64,000 bases of DNA from Gp6-AA40 sp963742105 (GCA_963742105.1 CAVUKN010000007.1:434001-498000), one strand, 5' to 3'. Positions 27,273-36,294 are shown, numbered from the stretch's first letter. Notes: a model not told the origin generated them from the letters alone. Translations and numbers: made by a program.

Positions 27273-29077
27273 TGCGCGCGACTCATGCACCCGATCTCAC
27301 GTGGAGCGAGCCTTGTCCGGCTCGCCCGCGGGGACCTGACAAGGTCCGCGCCACGACCGTGGGGCTGGTAATCCTTTCGTTGCTGGCGGCTGCTGCATGC
27401 AGTCGATCGCAGAACACTCAACCCGCACAATCAGCCGTGGAACAGAACACCAAAACAACGGATCCCCAGACGCAGAACAACGCAGCTGCCCGCGACCTCG
27501 AAGCGCAGGCGGCTCGATTCGCCCCTGTCGACCTCACCGCCGACATCTCGACGCTTCCAGACAACGAGAGGCAGGCGCTGAAACGTCTCATCGAGGCGTC
27601 GAAGATCATCGATACGTTGTTCCTCCGGCAGGTATGGGCCGGCAACGAACCCATGCTCCTGGATCTGCTGCGCGACGGATCGTCGCTCGGCAGAGCCCGG
27701 CTGCACTACTTCCTTCTCAATAAGGGCCCATGGTCGCGGCTCGACGAGAACGCCGCGTTCGTACCCGGCGCGCCGCCGAAGCCGCCGCAGGCGAACTTCT
27801 ACCCGGCCGGAGCGACGAAGGAGGAGGTCGACGCATGGATCAAGTCGCTGCCCGAGGCTTCCCGCCACGCCGCGACCGGATTTTTCACGACTATCCGTCG
27901 GACGCCGGACGGGAAGCTCACCGCCGTCCCCTACAGCCTGGAATACCAGGGTGAGATTGCCGAGATTGCGCGGCTCGTCCGCGAGGCTGCCTCATTGACG
28001 GCACAGCCCACGCTGAAAGCATTCCTGGAAAAACGCGCGGCCGCGTTCGTCAGCAACGACTACTACGACAGCGACGTGGCGTGGATGGAACTCGATGCCA
28101 GCATCGAGCCGACGATCGGCCCGTACGAGGTGTACGAAGACGAGTGGTTCAACTACAAGGCCGCGTTCGAGTCGTTCATCACGCTGCGCGACGACGCCGA
28201 AACGGCGAAGCTGACGCGGTTCGGGTCGGAACTGCAGGCGATCGAGGACAACCTGCCGATCGATCCGAAATTCCGCAACCCCAAGCTCGGCGCGCTGGCG
28301 CCGATCCGGGTGGTGAATACCGTATTCTCGGCCGGTGACGCCAATCGAGGCGTGCAGACGGCCGCCTACAACCTGCCGAACGACGAGCGCGTGGTCCGCG
28401 ACAAGGGCTCGAAGCGCGTCATGCTGAAGAACAACCAGGAAGCGAAGTTCCACACCGTTCTGGAGCCGATTGCGAAGGTGGCGCTGGCGGAGCCGGATCG
28501 GGCGCGGATTTCGTTCGACGCGTTCTTCACGCATGTCCTGATGCACGAACTGATGCACGGGCTCGGACCGCACAACATTACCGTCGGCGGACGGACCACG
28601 ACTGTCCGGCAGGAGTTCAGGGAGTTGTATAGCACCATCGAGGAAGCGAAGGCTGACATCTCGGGCCTCTTCGCGATGCAGTACCTCGTGGATCACGGCA
28701 AGTTGGACAAGCAGTACGAGCGATCGATGTACGTGACCTATCTCGCCTCGATGTTCCGCTCCATCAGGTTTGGACTGACCGAGGCACACGGCCGCGGCGT
28801 CGCGCTCCAGTTGAACTATTTCCTGGACCATGGCGGCGTCACCGTGGCATCGGACGGCACCTTCGGGGTCGATGCGGCGAAGTTCAAGCAAAATGTGACA
28901 GACCTGACCCGCGACCTGATGACGATGCAGGCGGTGGGAGATTTTTCCGCCGCAAAACAGCTGCTCGACGGGATGGCCAGCGTCCGGCCCCCCACCCAGG
29001 CGATTCTCGACAAATTGAAGAACGTGCCGGTCGACATCGAGCCCCGGTTCGTGACCGCCGACGCACTTTTGAGATAG
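27272..29077 (+). CDS. M49-like zinc metallopeptidase lipoprotein (dipeptidyl-peptidase III family)
   Basis: The 601-residue protein begins MRATHAPDLTWSEPCPARPR, partly encoded by two REP-like palindromes, followed by a hydrophobic leader and lipobox (LSLLAAAAC). It should be an exported lipoprotein. The catalytic region LMHELMHGLGPHNI resembles the M49 HELxGH site, with a second acid in STIEEAKADISGLFAM (EExxAD). Family length and the N-terminal helical half (LPDNERQALKRLIEASKIID) agree. The catalytic spacing is H-E-L-M-H rather than the six-residue H-E-x-x-G-H of classical DPP III, as in bacterial relatives. The preceding gene's stop overlaps this start. Confidence 0.8.
   Translation: MRATHAPDLTWSEPCPARPRGPDKVRATTVGLVILSLLAAAACSRSQNTQPAQSAVEQNTKTTDPQTQNNAAARDLEAQAARFAPVDLTADISTLPDNERQALKRLIEASKIIDTLFLRQVWAGNEPMLLDLLRDGSSLGRARLHYFLLNKGPWSRLDENAAFVPGAPPKPPQANFYPAGATKEEVDAWIKSLPEASRHAATGFFTTIRRTPDGKLTAVPYSLEYQGEIAEIARLVREAASLTAQPTLKAFLEKRAAAFVSNDYYDSDVAWMELDASIEPTIGPYEVYEDEWFNYKAAFESFITLRDDAETAKLTRFGSELQAIEDNLPIDPKFRNPKLGALAPIRVVNTVFSAGDANRGVQTAAYNLPNDERVVRDKGSKRVMLKNNQEAKFHTVLEPIAKVALAEPDRARISFDAFFTHVLMHELMHGLGPHNITVGGRTTTVRQEFRELYSTIEEAKADISGLFAMQYLVDHGKLDKQYERSMYVTYLASMFRSIRFGLTEAHGRGVALQLNYFLDHGGVTVASDGTFGVDAAKFKQNVTDLTRDLMTMQAVGDFSAAKQLLDGMASVRPPTQAILDKLKNVPVDIEPRFVTADALLR
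27301..27355. repeat. Pair of opposed REP-like palindromes inside a lipoprotein leader
   Basis: GTGGAGCGAGCCTTGTCCGG at 27301 forms one hairpin (arms GGCGAGCC/GGCTCGCC). On the other strand, GTGGCGCGGACCTTGTCAGG ending at 27355 is a second. Both begin with GTGG. They encode residues about 10-28 of the M49-like protein. The second is nearly identical to a palindrome in the HlyD-family gene at 51579. Confidence 0.75.
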
Positions 29078-29205
29078 GCCGAGTGGTGAGTTTGCGGGCG
29101 AAAAGAAGTGATCCTGACGAATAATTCAGCTAATCTTCAGGACCGGTTTCGGGCGCGTCGTTTACGATTCCTCAGGAATACAGGTTCTTGTCAGGAGGAA
29201 CCCAC

Positions 29206-29622
29206 ATGAAGCGTTATCTGGCTGTTCTGCTCGTTGCGACGGCGGCTCTCGCGGCCGGCGCCAGCCGGGCGTCTGCCCATCACTCCTTTGCCGCCACGTA
29301 CCTGGAAGATCAGTCGGTAACGATCGAAGGCGAACTGGTCCAGTTCCTGTTCCGGAATCCTCACTCCTTCGTGCACGTCAACGTGAAGCAGAAGGACGGC
29401 TCGGTGGTTCGCTACGCGGTCGAGTGGGGCGGCGCGGGCCAGTTGGGCGGCCAGGGCGTGACCAGAGATACGCTGAAGCCGGGAGACCACGTGCAGATCA
29501 CCGGTGCGCCCGGTCGCAATCCTGCGGATCACCGGGTGCGCATGGTGTCGCTCTATCGCCCGAAGACGGCGACCAGCCCTGAAGTGTCATGGGGCCGTCG
29601 GCCGGGCGAAGTGGTCGATTAG
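29206..29622 (+). CDS. DUF6152 family exported protein
   Basis: The 138-residue protein has a Shine-Dalgarno GGAGGA, ATG 29206 and a signal peptide (MKRYLAVLLVATAALAAGAS). The mature part opens with AHHSFAATYLEDQSVTIEGE and VQFLFRNPHSFVHVNV, the typical DUF6152 pattern (HHSF, then RNPHS) seen in many acidobacterial and proteobacterial genomes. The remainder (GDHVQITGAPGRNPADHRVR) is beta-rich, OB-fold-like. No function is known. The gap upstream (29078-29205) has no gene. Confidence 0.85.
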   Translation: MKRYLAVLLVATAALAAGASRASAHHSFAATYLEDQSVTIEGELVQFLFRNPHSFVHVNVKQKDGSVVRYAVEWGGAGQLGGQGVTRDTLKPGDHVQITGAPGRNPADHRVRMVSLYRPKTATSPEVSWGRRPGEVVD

Positions 29623-29673
29623 GTCGATTAGGTCGGCGCGGCTGACACAAGCCTCGCCGCACCGAAACAACCG

Positions 29674-29773
29674 CCCAACTCCCAACGACTGACGCTCGCC
29701 CAACTCCCAAATGTTCGAGGCCGAACATCCTTGGGAGTTGGAGAAGCGAAAGCCGTTGGAAGTTGGGAGTTTT
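29674..29773. repeat. Mirrored CAACTCC element, copy 2
   Basis: The left arm has CAACTCC repeats, then AACGACTGACGCTCGCC. The centre is ATGTTCGAGGCCGAACAT, itself palindromic. The right arm is TTGGGAGTTGGAGAAGCGAA followed by GTTGGAAGTTGGGAGTT. It resembles copy 1 at 19864 closely. It lies between two convergent genes. Confidence 0.85.
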
Positions 29774-31056
29774 CATTTGAGCGTCGCGATCGCTCCTTTC
29801 ACTTGTACGGGCCCGCCGTGTTCGGCGTGTTCCCCTCCGGTTGCGCTTTCCGACCACACGAACAGGAGCTGGTCCCCCTGACGGACCATCCGCGGGAACC
29901 CGCCCACGCTGCCTGCCCCCGCGCCTTGAATGGCGATCGGGGCCGACGTCGATCCGGTGGCGTTGACCCGACGCGCTTTTACCTGTGATTGCTGATTGGC
30001 GAACTCCACCCACGTCGCCACGGCGCTACCGTCATCGACCATTTCGATGTCCACCCGGCCGGTCGACAGCTGTTCATCGAGCCGGATCGGGTCTCCCCAC
30101 GTTCGCCCGCCGTCGCGGGAAAACGCCGCATACGCGTGACCCTGGCCCGATGCCGCGGTGAACCATGCCGCCGCCAGGGTGCTGCCGTACGCGCTCACCG
30201 CCGGCCCATTCACCGGACACGAATCGATCTCCCAGTTGTCGGCATGGACGCTCTGCGCGTCGGTCCACTTGCCATTCTCCAGGCGCGTCACGTGAATGTC
30301 GCGAATCTCCTTGTCGCTCCGATCGCGGAAAGCGACGACAACGCCATCCGCGGTCCTGGCCACGCTGGTCTGGCAGCAGTCGCACACGCGGAGATTGACG
30401 ACCTCATCCGAGGTCTGCTTCCACGATCGGTCGAACGAGGCAGAACGCATCATCACGGCGCCGCCATCCGGTGCGTCCTGGTTCAGTTCCCATTCACGTG
30501 CGTCGAGCCACACCAACCCCAGGCCTCCGCCAGGCTGATCGAACATCGACACGAATCCATGCTGCGTCCTGGTCCGGTCTTTGTACGGTTTGATTGGTGC
30601 CGACCAGGTCTTGCCGTCGTCCTTCGAATGGGCGAGCCACGTGTCATAGGCCTCGAGCTGCACCTCTGTGGAGCGATACCACGCGGCCACGAGCGTTCCA
30701 TCAGCCAGCCGCTGAACGGTCGGCATGTCCGCGTCGCTGAGAAACCAGTCCTTGCCGGTCGCAACGGTGCGTGGTTGGGACCAGTCAGCGCTCGTTCGTT
30801 CCACGAATTTGAGCGTCGCAGTGGGGCCGTTCGACTCGACCCAACTCAAGATGGTGCCGCGGGAGGATGAGGTCAGCTGGGGTTCGGACGCGCCGGCGGG
30901 AGCCGGGACGGTCAGTGGCACAACCGTCAGGCTCGGGGTTGGCGCCGGCGGCTGGGGCGCTGTGGTCGCGGATGCGGACGAGGTCTGTTCAGTGCGCTGC
31001 CCGCTGCATGCCGCCAGCAGGACATACGCGGCCACCAGAGTCACTCTCGAAATCAT
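29773..31056 (-). CDS. Sialidase-fold (BNR/Asp-box) lipoprotein
   Basis: ATG 31056 gives a 427-residue lipoprotein (MISRVTLVAAYVLLAAC, lipobox LLAAC). The mature part is a repeated beta-propeller with Asp-box motifs SKDDGKTWSAP and SRDGGRTWGDP, and blades such as SWVESNGPTATLKFVERTS. A Cys-Cys motif (VCDCCQT) may bind a metal or form a disulphide. The catalytic Tyr/Glu/Arg residues of true sialidases are not evident, so it could be a substrate-binding propeller. Longer upstream frames lack a leader and were rejected. Location: outer membrane or periplasm. Confidence 0.72.
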   Translation of the reverse strand: MISRVTLVAAYVLLAACSGQRTEQTSSASATTAPQPPAPTPSLTVVPLTVPAPAGASEPQLTSSSRGTILSWVESNGPTATLKFVERTSADWSQPRTVATGKDWFLSDADMPTVQRLADGTLVAAWYRSTEVQLEAYDTWLAHSKDDGKTWSAPIKPYKDRTRTQHGFVSMFDQPGGGLGLVWLDAREWELNQDAPDGGAVMMRSASFDRSWKQTSDEVVNLRVCDCCQTSVARTADGVVVAFRDRSDKEIRDIHVTRLENGKWTDAQSVHADNWEIDSCPVNGPAVSAYGSTLAAAWFTAASGQGHAYAAFSRDGGRTWGDPIRLDEQLSTGRVDIEMVDDGSAVATWVEFANQQSQVKARRVNATGSTSAPIAIQGAGAGSVGGFPRMVRQGDQLLFVWSESATGGEHAEHGGPVQVKGAIATLK

Positions 31057-31188
31057 CAATACCTCGATTGGGCGTCGCACTATCTTCCTGAAATCTACTC
31101 TGGATCGGAATAGCGCGTGCATCGTGTTTGGTCGAGATGGTTCGGCTCCGTATGACGCGAGGCACGCGCCTCGCAGGCAGATTCGCCG

Positions 31189-31685
31189 ATGAAAGCACAA
31201 CCGAATGATGTGATTGTCGGAGCGGCAGCGGGGGTAGTGGCGACTGTTCCCATGACGATCGTGATGGAGGAACTGCATCGCGCCCTGCCCGGGGAACATG
31301 AGGGCCCTTGCCGCCGCGGGAGGTGACCGAAGGCGTGTACGAACGGCTCGGCGGGGAAGTCGAGTCGACTCGCGAGGAAAGCCTGGAGCAGGCGACCGTC
31401 GTTGCCCACTACGCATTCGGTGGCATTGCCGGCGCGCTCTTTCCGTTGGTCGCGCCGAGGAGCCTGCCGGCAGCGCTGGGGGCGGGCGTCCTGTACGGCT
31501 TCGGTGTGTGGGCCGGAAGCTATCTGGGAATGCTCCCCGCGCTTGGCGTACGACATCACGCGCGCCACGACTCAGTGGCTCGCAGCGGCATGATGATCGC
31601 CGCGCACGTCGTCTGGGGCGCCACTCTGGCGCTGATTCTACGAAGCCGGCCGGGACTTCGGACCGCGTCGCGCCATCCGGCGTGA
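31189..31685 (+). pseudogene. DUF1440-type membrane protein, frame broken once
   Basis: ATG 31189 begins MKAQPNDVIVGAAAGVVATV with a first hydrophobic segment. After EHEGP, near 31305, the frame shifts; the continuation is LPPREVTEGVYERLGGEVES and two or three more membrane segments (VAHYAFGGIAGALFPLV, VLYGFGVWAGSYLGML). The pattern is that of YagU/DUF1440 membrane proteins of unknown function. The shift needs a deletion of one base, or an insertion of two, unlike most other breaks here. It reads toward a small gene on the minus strand. Confidence 0.65.
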
Positions 31686-31730
31686 CGTCTCGAGGTACTG
31701 TCTCGTCACGCTCGCCGGGGAGGTCGAACG

Positions 31731-31970
31731 TTACTTGTCGCCGGTGTGAGCGGTTTGAGGATCGTCCTCGCCTTCTCCCTTGGCCGAACTGCTCGGCGCC
31801 GGCGCGGCGACTTGCTGAGTTCCATGTTCGCCGGCGACGTAGGTGTTGGGCTCGCGGTGAATCGGGCTGCCGAGCGGTCGGGTCGTGTCCTTGTTTCGAG
31901 CGGTGGCGTAGTCGTGCTCTCCGCGAGCGTCGGCGTCGTTGGTTCTGTCAGTGCTGTGCTGTTCGGCCAT
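31731..31970 (-). CDS. Small hydrophilic disordered protein
   Basis: The 79-residue product (MAEQHSTDRTNDADARGEHD ... PSSSAKGEGEDD) is polar, with no membrane segment. ATG 31970 has a GGAG site about 8 bases upstream. It resembles, in composition only, the small proteins at 19967, 20226 and 38262. The four may be a functional class of short, charged proteins, but no shared motif was found. Confidence 0.5.
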   Translation of the reverse strand: MAEQHSTDRTNDADARGEHDYATARNKDTTRPLGSPIHREPNTYVAGEHGTQQVAAPAPSSSAKGEGEDDPQTAHTGDK

Positions 31971-32120
31971 CGGGGACTCCTGACCCGCGCCTCTGCGATT
32001 CGTGTGCCGCAGGCCCGCTCGACCGCCTCCGATGCGCGGATCGGCACAGCAATGTGGTGCGTCCGGCTGCTCCGCGCTCGCTGTGGTGATTCGTCACCGT
32101 TCAGGTCCGCAACCGTAAGC

Positions 32121-32126
32121 TATACT
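32121..32126 (+). promoter_or_regulatory. Putative -10 box (TATACT) of the His-rich gene
   Basis: TATACT ends 7 bases before ATG 32134. Candidate leaderless promoter; -35 is unclear. Confidence 0.45.
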
Positions 32127-32133
32127 GCGATTG

Positions 32134-32559
32134 ATGAGGCTGCGGCACCTCACGACGATCCTGATGGCGCTGGCGATCTGCTTCGCGCCGATCGCGCTGG
32201 ATGTATGTGAGGCCGCCTGCGTCCCGACCGCCACTTCGGTACACGCCGAACCGGCCCCTCACAATCACGCGCAGCACGCCTCGACTTCCGCACACCGGCA
32301 CGCCACTGGCTGCCACGAAGCGGTCGCTTCGCGTGACGTGAGTGCAGCGAGAGTGAAGGGCCTGCCGCATAACTGTTCGCACAGCGGCGCACTTCCCGAA
32401 TCTGCCGGCGCCTGCTCCCCGCTACTCATCCTGTCTCCGGCCGTGATTGCCACCACGGCGGACCTGGCGGTGCCGACTCTTGGCCGGCTCGCACGGTCTG
32501 AACCCGTGCGCTCCACGGTGTCTCTTCGAATAGCTCTCAGCACGCAGCTTCGCGTGTAA
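32134..32559 (+). CDS. His-rich exported small protein
   Basis: The 141-residue product has a signal peptide (TTILMALAICFAPIALDVCEA) and a His-dense middle: HAEPAPHNHAQHASTSAHRH, then CHEAV and NCSHSG. Cys, His and Met spacing suggests metal binding in the periplasm. A hydrophobic segment near residue 100 (LLILSPAVIATTADLAVP) may be a second membrane span. It heads a four-gene plus-strand run with an outer-membrane-like protein, a cytochrome c and a CusF-like protein. The metal could be copper. No family was recognised. Confidence 0.65.
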   Translation: MRLRHLTTILMALAICFAPIALDVCEAACVPTATSVHAEPAPHNHAQHASTSAHRHATGCHEAVASRDVSAARVKGLPHNCSHSGALPESAGACSPLLILSPAVIATTADLAVPTLGRLARSEPVRSTVSLRIALSTQLRV

Positions 32560-32607
32560 CCGCCGCACGTCCAACGGATTCGCCTTTTCTTTGGAGTGTG
32601 GAGGTCT

Positions 32608-33918
32608 ATGTCTCTTCGTTCGCAGTTGCGCGTACCGGGGCGCGCGCTTGCCGTCGGCACGGTGCTGATGGCGTTGTCTTCGTCTTCGTTTGCTCAGGAA
32701 GCCGACCATCAGCACGACGCCGGCGGCTCCGAGCATCAGCATGGCGGCGTGGCCGGTATTCCGATGACGCGCGATGGTTCGGGCACTTCATGGTTGCCGG
32801 ACGAATCGCCGATGTACGCGCGTCATCACATGGCGGGCGGCTGGATGCTGATGCTGCACTCGAATGTGTTCCTGCAGTACCTCATGGAGACTGGCGATCG
32901 CGGCAGCGATCAGGTTGGCAGCATCAACTGGGTGATGGGTATGGCCAGTCATAAAGCCGCTGGCGGTCAGATGATGCTCCGCGCGATGCTGAGCGCCGAG
33001 CCGGCAACGATTGACGGGTGCGGTTACCCGAATCTCCTGGCCACGGGCGAGGAGTGCGACGGCGAAGCGATTCACGATCGCCAGCACCCGCACGACGTGT
33101 TCATGGAGGTCGCCGCCCAGTACACGAGGCCGATTGGCGCAGGGATCAACGTGCAGGTGTACGGCGGGCCGGCGGGGGAACCGGCACTCGGACCGGTGGC
33201 ATTCATGCACCGCGTGTCGGCGCTCTCGAACCCGCTCGCTCCGATCTCCCATCACTGGTTCGATTCGACCCACATCACCTACGGGGTGGCGACGCTCGGC
33301 TTCTTCGGCCGCACGTGGAAAGTCGAGGGTTCGGCCTTCAACGGGCGTGAGCCTGACGACACGAGGACGAACTTCGACTTGGCGGCGATGGATTCGTGGT
33401 CGGCGCGGGTCTGGTTCATGCCGACCTCGCACTGGGCGTTCCAGGTGTCGGGAGGCAATCTGAAAGAAGCGGAAGCAGGTCACGACGGCGGTCCTCGCAT
33501 CGACGTCGATCGGCTGACCGCCTCGGCGACCTTTCACCGCGCGACCCTGGAGAACACGTTCTGGGCGACCACACTGGGATGGGGACAGAACGTGGAGTCC
33601 GGCGAGGCCACCAACGCCGCCCTGCTTGAATCGAGCGTCACGTTGCGCGATCGCGACGCCTTCTATGGCCGCATCGAGTGGTCGCAGAAGAGCGGCCACG
33701 ACCTGGTGGTGGAGCCGGAGGAAAACATCTTCGAAGTGGCCAAGGCGCAAATCGGCTACGCGCGGTACCTGGCGGCGTGGAAAGGGTGGACCCCTGGCAT
33801 CGGGGCTGCCGTGTCCGCCGGCCTGGTACCACGGGCGATCGAATCAGCCTACGGCAACCGGGTGAACGCGGGGTTCGCGGTGTACCTGACGCTCCGTCCG
33901 GGAGCATACCAGCCATAA
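32608..33918 (+). CDS. Putative outer-membrane protein of the metal cluster
   Basis: ATG 32608 follows a GGAGG site by eight bases; the signal peptide ends at SFAQE. The mature chain starts with a His/Met-rich region (EADHQHDAGGSEHQHGG, then MYARHHMAGGWMLMLHSN) and later shows strand patterns (GVATLGFFGRTWKVEGSAF, GFAVYLTLRPG). HDRQHPHDVFMEVAAQYT is a second His cluster. The 436-residue protein looks like a membrane barrel with metal-binding loops. Neighbours suggest copper export or metal sensing at the surface. I do not recognise a characterised family. Confidence 0.65.
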   Translation: MSLRSQLRVPGRALAVGTVLMALSSSSFAQEADHQHDAGGSEHQHGGVAGIPMTRDGSGTSWLPDESPMYARHHMAGGWMLMLHSNVFLQYLMETGDRGSDQVGSINWVMGMASHKAAGGQMMLRAMLSAEPATIDGCGYPNLLATGEECDGEAIHDRQHPHDVFMEVAAQYTRPIGAGINVQVYGGPAGEPALGPVAFMHRVSALSNPLAPISHHWFDSTHITYGVATLGFFGRTWKVEGSAFNGREPDDTRTNFDLAAMDSWSARVWFMPTSHWAFQVSGGNLKEAEAGHDGGPRIDVDRLTASATFHRATLENTFWATTLGWGQNVESGEATNAALLESSVTLRDRDAFYGRIEWSQKSGHDLVVEPEENIFEVAKAQIGYARYLAAWKGWTPGIGAAVSAGLVPRAIESAYGNRVNAGFAVYLTLRPGAYQP

Positions 33919-33920
33919 AG

Positions 33921-34520
33921 ATGCGCAGCTTCGCATGGTGGTTGGGCGGCGTCTTGTCCGGCGCGATCGTCATCGCGGCAACACTCGCCGTCTACGTCCA
34001 CACGACCGGTCTGGACAGCCGGGCGCAGCCCGGCTCGTTCGAGGCGAGGCTGGCGCGGCTCGCGCGGAGGCTCGCCGTTCCCGGTGAGGTGAAATCGATG
34101 CGCAATCCCGTCAATCCGACGCCGGATGTTCTTGCCGAGGGGCTGGCGCACTTTGCCGATCACTGTGCGATCTGCCATGGAGATGACGGCGCGGGCGATA
34201 CGGAAATGGGGCGCGGGCTGTACCCGAAGGCTCCAGACATGCGACTCGCCTCGACGCAGAGCCTGACGGATGGCGAGCTGTTCTATGTCATCGAGCACGG
34301 CATCCGGTTCACCGGAATGCCTGCCTGGCGGACCGGCACCAGGGCCGGAGAAGACGCCAGCTGGCAACTGGTGCACGTCATTCGTCATCTGCCGCACGTG
34401 ACGGAGGCGGAGCGCGAACGTATGAAGGCCCTTATCCCGCGATCGCCGGACGCGATCCGGCATGAGATTGAAGAAGAGCGTTTTCTCAACGGAGACGATG
34501 CGCCCGAAGGATCCCGATAG
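33921..34520 (+). CDS. Membrane-anchored cytochrome c
   Basis: The 199-residue protein has an N-terminal membrane anchor (WWLGGVLSGAIVIAATLAVYV), then a single c-type haem motif CAICHG with an FTGMPAW distal-Met region, typical of class I cytochromes. An additional helical tail follows. ATG 33921 is two bases after the stop of the previous gene. It should deliver electrons in the periplasm, perhaps to the neighbouring metal proteins. Confidence 0.85.
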   Translation: MRSFAWWLGGVLSGAIVIAATLAVYVHTTGLDSRAQPGSFEARLARLARRLAVPGEVKSMRNPVNPTPDVLAEGLAHFADHCAICHGDDGAGDTEMGRGLYPKAPDMRLASTQSLTDGELFYVIEHGIRFTGMPAWRTGTRAGEDASWQLVHVIRHLPHVTEAERERMKALIPRSPDAIRHEIEEERFLNGDDAPEGSR

Positions 34521-34567
34521 CGATAGCCAACTGAACCCCCAGACGGTTGCAGAGAAGGAGCAGAACG

Positions 34568-34879
34568 ATGAAGAAGTTGATGACGGTCCTGATGCTGTGC
34601 AGCACCCTGCTTGTTCCGGCCATGGTCAGGGCTCATGAAGGGCACTTGCACAATGCCCTGGGAACCGTTGCCAGTGTCGAGTTGCCCCACGTCAACCTGA
34701 AGACGACCGATGGCAAGACGCTCATGGTGATGGTGGACAAGGAAACCAGCGTGACGCGCGGAAAGACGAAGGTGGATCCGTCAGCGCTGAAGGTGGGCGA
34801 GCGGATCTCGGTGGATTACATGGAAGACAAGGGCATGAACATGGCCCATGCCATCAAGCTCGCTGCCGAGAAGAAATAA
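34568..34879 (+). CDS. CusF-like / DUF5666-type periplasmic metal-binding protein
   Basis: The 103-residue product has a signal peptide (MKKLMTVLMLCSTLLVPAMV) and a mature domain beginning AHEGHLHNALGTV. An OB-fold beta pattern follows (ASVELPHVNLKTTDGKTLMV, VGERISVDYMEDKG). Several His and Met residues at the start and in KGMNMAHA resemble the Cu(I) sites of CusF chaperones. AGAAGGAG lies before ATG 34568. It closes the plus-strand metal cluster. Confidence 0.75.
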   Translation: MKKLMTVLMLCSTLLVPAMVRAHEGHLHNALGTVASVELPHVNLKTTDGKTLMVMVDKETSVTRGKTKVDPSALKVGERISVDYMEDKGMNMAHAIKLAAEKK

Positions 34880-34884
34880 CGTCG

Positions 34885-35118
34885 TTAGTTCATCGAGCAG
34901 GCGCCGGGACCGCGGGGATCGCCGCAGGCGCCGCAGGAACCGGCAGCCGGCATGGCGTCATCGCCATAGCCGCCGCCCGCGGTGTGCGCCGCGAACACGG
35001 ACTGGCGCCGTTCGAGGTCGCGGCTGCGGCACGAGGGACACTCGGGCGTGTCGTGCGCGCGGACGAGCACTTCGAAGTGGTGATGGCAACCGCGGCAGGA
35101 ATATTCGAACAGTGGCAT
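34885..35118 (-). CDS. FmdB-type zinc ribbon protein
   Basis: The 77-residue product starts MPLFEYSCRGCHHHFEVLVR with the CxxC zinc site, followed by CPSCRSRDL, which completes the four-cysteine ribbon. A Gly-rich tail has a further CGACGDPRGPGAC. FmdB-like proteins are common, small and of unknown function. The ATG overlaps the stop of the HD-GYP gene (ATGA), so it is cotranscribed with it. Confidence 0.85.
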   Translation of the reverse strand: MPLFEYSCRGCHHHFEVLVRAHDTPECPSCRSRDLERRQSVFAAHTAGGGYGDDAMPAAGSCGACGDPRGPGACSMN

Positions 35119-36149
35119 CAGGCGACGCGCTCCTCGACGGCATGGACCAGCACCGGGCCGAGCGCTTCGGCGCAGTATGGGTCGAACTGACTCCCGCGGC
35201 AGCGCTCGATTTCCTGCACCGCCAGCGCCGGTGAGAGCGCCGGACGCTGTGTGTGCGGTTGCGTCATCGAATCGTAGGCGTCGGCAACCGTCAGCACCCG
35301 CGCCGCGAGCGGGATTTCGTCTCCCTGCAGCTGGCGCGGATACCCGCTGCCGTCCCACGCCTCATGGTGCGACAGGACGATTTCGGCCGCGTCGGCAAAC
35401 CGTGGCTGGTTCTTCAGCAGATCATAACCGACCTGCGGATGCGTCCGCATGACCTGCCACTCGGCGTCGTTCAGGGGTGCCGGCTTCGCAAGGATCGCCG
35501 ACGGCATGTCCAGCTTGCCGATGTCATGCAGGAGAGCGCCCCGCTCGAGCACGTCCAGTGCGTCACCGTCGAGCCCGAGCTCTTCGCCGATGGCGACGGC
35601 CAGCCGAGCGACACGGACGGCGTGACCGCGGCTGTCGCGCTCGTGCAGCTGCAGCATCGTGATCAGGGTGTCCGCCGCGTCGAGATGCGTCGACTGCGAC
35701 TCCGACAGTTCGACGGCAATCGAGGCGCGACGTGACCGGATCCGATCCTGCAGCCGGTGCTGCAGCGAGTCGACGCCGGTCGAGGCGCAGTGCCAGTCGC
35801 GCGCCAGCGTCAGGGCCTCTGCCAGCCGCCGGCGATCGAACGGCTTCAGCAGGTAGTCGACCACGTCATTGCGCAGGCTCGCCACGACGGTATCCATGTC
35901 GTTCTGTCCGGTGGCCATGATGATTGCAGTCTGCGGATAGAGGCGCCGGATTTCGGAGGCGAGCCAGACACCATCGCGTCCGGCCATGGTCACATCGCAG
36001 AGCGCGACGTCGGCGACTTCGCGCTCCATCGCGTAGAGGGCCTCTTCGGCAGAGTCGGCTTCGCGGGCGCGATAGCCGGACACATCCACCCATCGTGCAA
36101 GCACCGTTCGCAACGACTCGTCATCGTCAATCACCAGGACGGAATGCAT
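35118..36149 (-). CDS. HD-GYP response regulator (cyclic-di-GMP phosphodiesterase)
   Basis: The 343-residue protein joins a receiver domain (residues 1-125: SVLVIDDDES, ALCDVTMAGRDG with the phospho-acceptor Asp, KPF) to a linker and an HD-GYP domain (about 165-343). Catalytic motifs are LLHDIGKLDMPSAILAK (HD), THPQVGYDLL, LSHHEAWDGSGYP (HHExxDGxGYP) and VADAYDSM. All are intact, so it should degrade c-di-GMP when phosphorylated. ATG 36149 follows a GGAGGG site. No sensor kinase is adjacent. A longer upstream frame was rejected because the receiver domain begins at MHSVLV. Confidence 0.93.
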   Translation of the reverse strand: MHSVLVIDDDESLRTVLARWVDVSGYRAREADSAEEALYAMEREVADVALCDVTMAGRDGVWLASEIRRLYPQTAIIMATGQNDMDTVVASLRNDVVDYLLKPFDRRRLAEALTLARDWHCASTGVDSLQHRLQDRIRSRRASIAVELSESQSTHLDAADTLITMLQLHERDSRGHAVRVARLAVAIGEELGLDGDALDVLERGALLHDIGKLDMPSAILAKPAPLNDAEWQVMRTHPQVGYDLLKNQPRFADAAEIVLSHHEAWDGSGYPRQLQGDEIPLAARVLTVADAYDSMTQPHTQRPALSPALAVQEIERCRGSQFDPYCAEALGPVLVHAVEERVA

Positions 36150-36294
36150 CAGTCTGCAGCCCTCCAAAGCGCGTCTGGCGGGGATAGTAGGAAGAGCCGT
36201 GCCGACTTGCAATCGCCAAATTTGGGCCGAGATCAAGATGATCCGAAGAGATCGTTGCTGATCCACCAAACCGCTGCTGCCGGGAGGGGACAGC

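Noticed and set aside
31298..32089. 263-residue ORF across the DUF1440 gene and the intergenic gap
   Set aside because: Other-frame shadow with Arg/Ser-rich composition; the hydrophobic pattern belongs to the frame at 31308.
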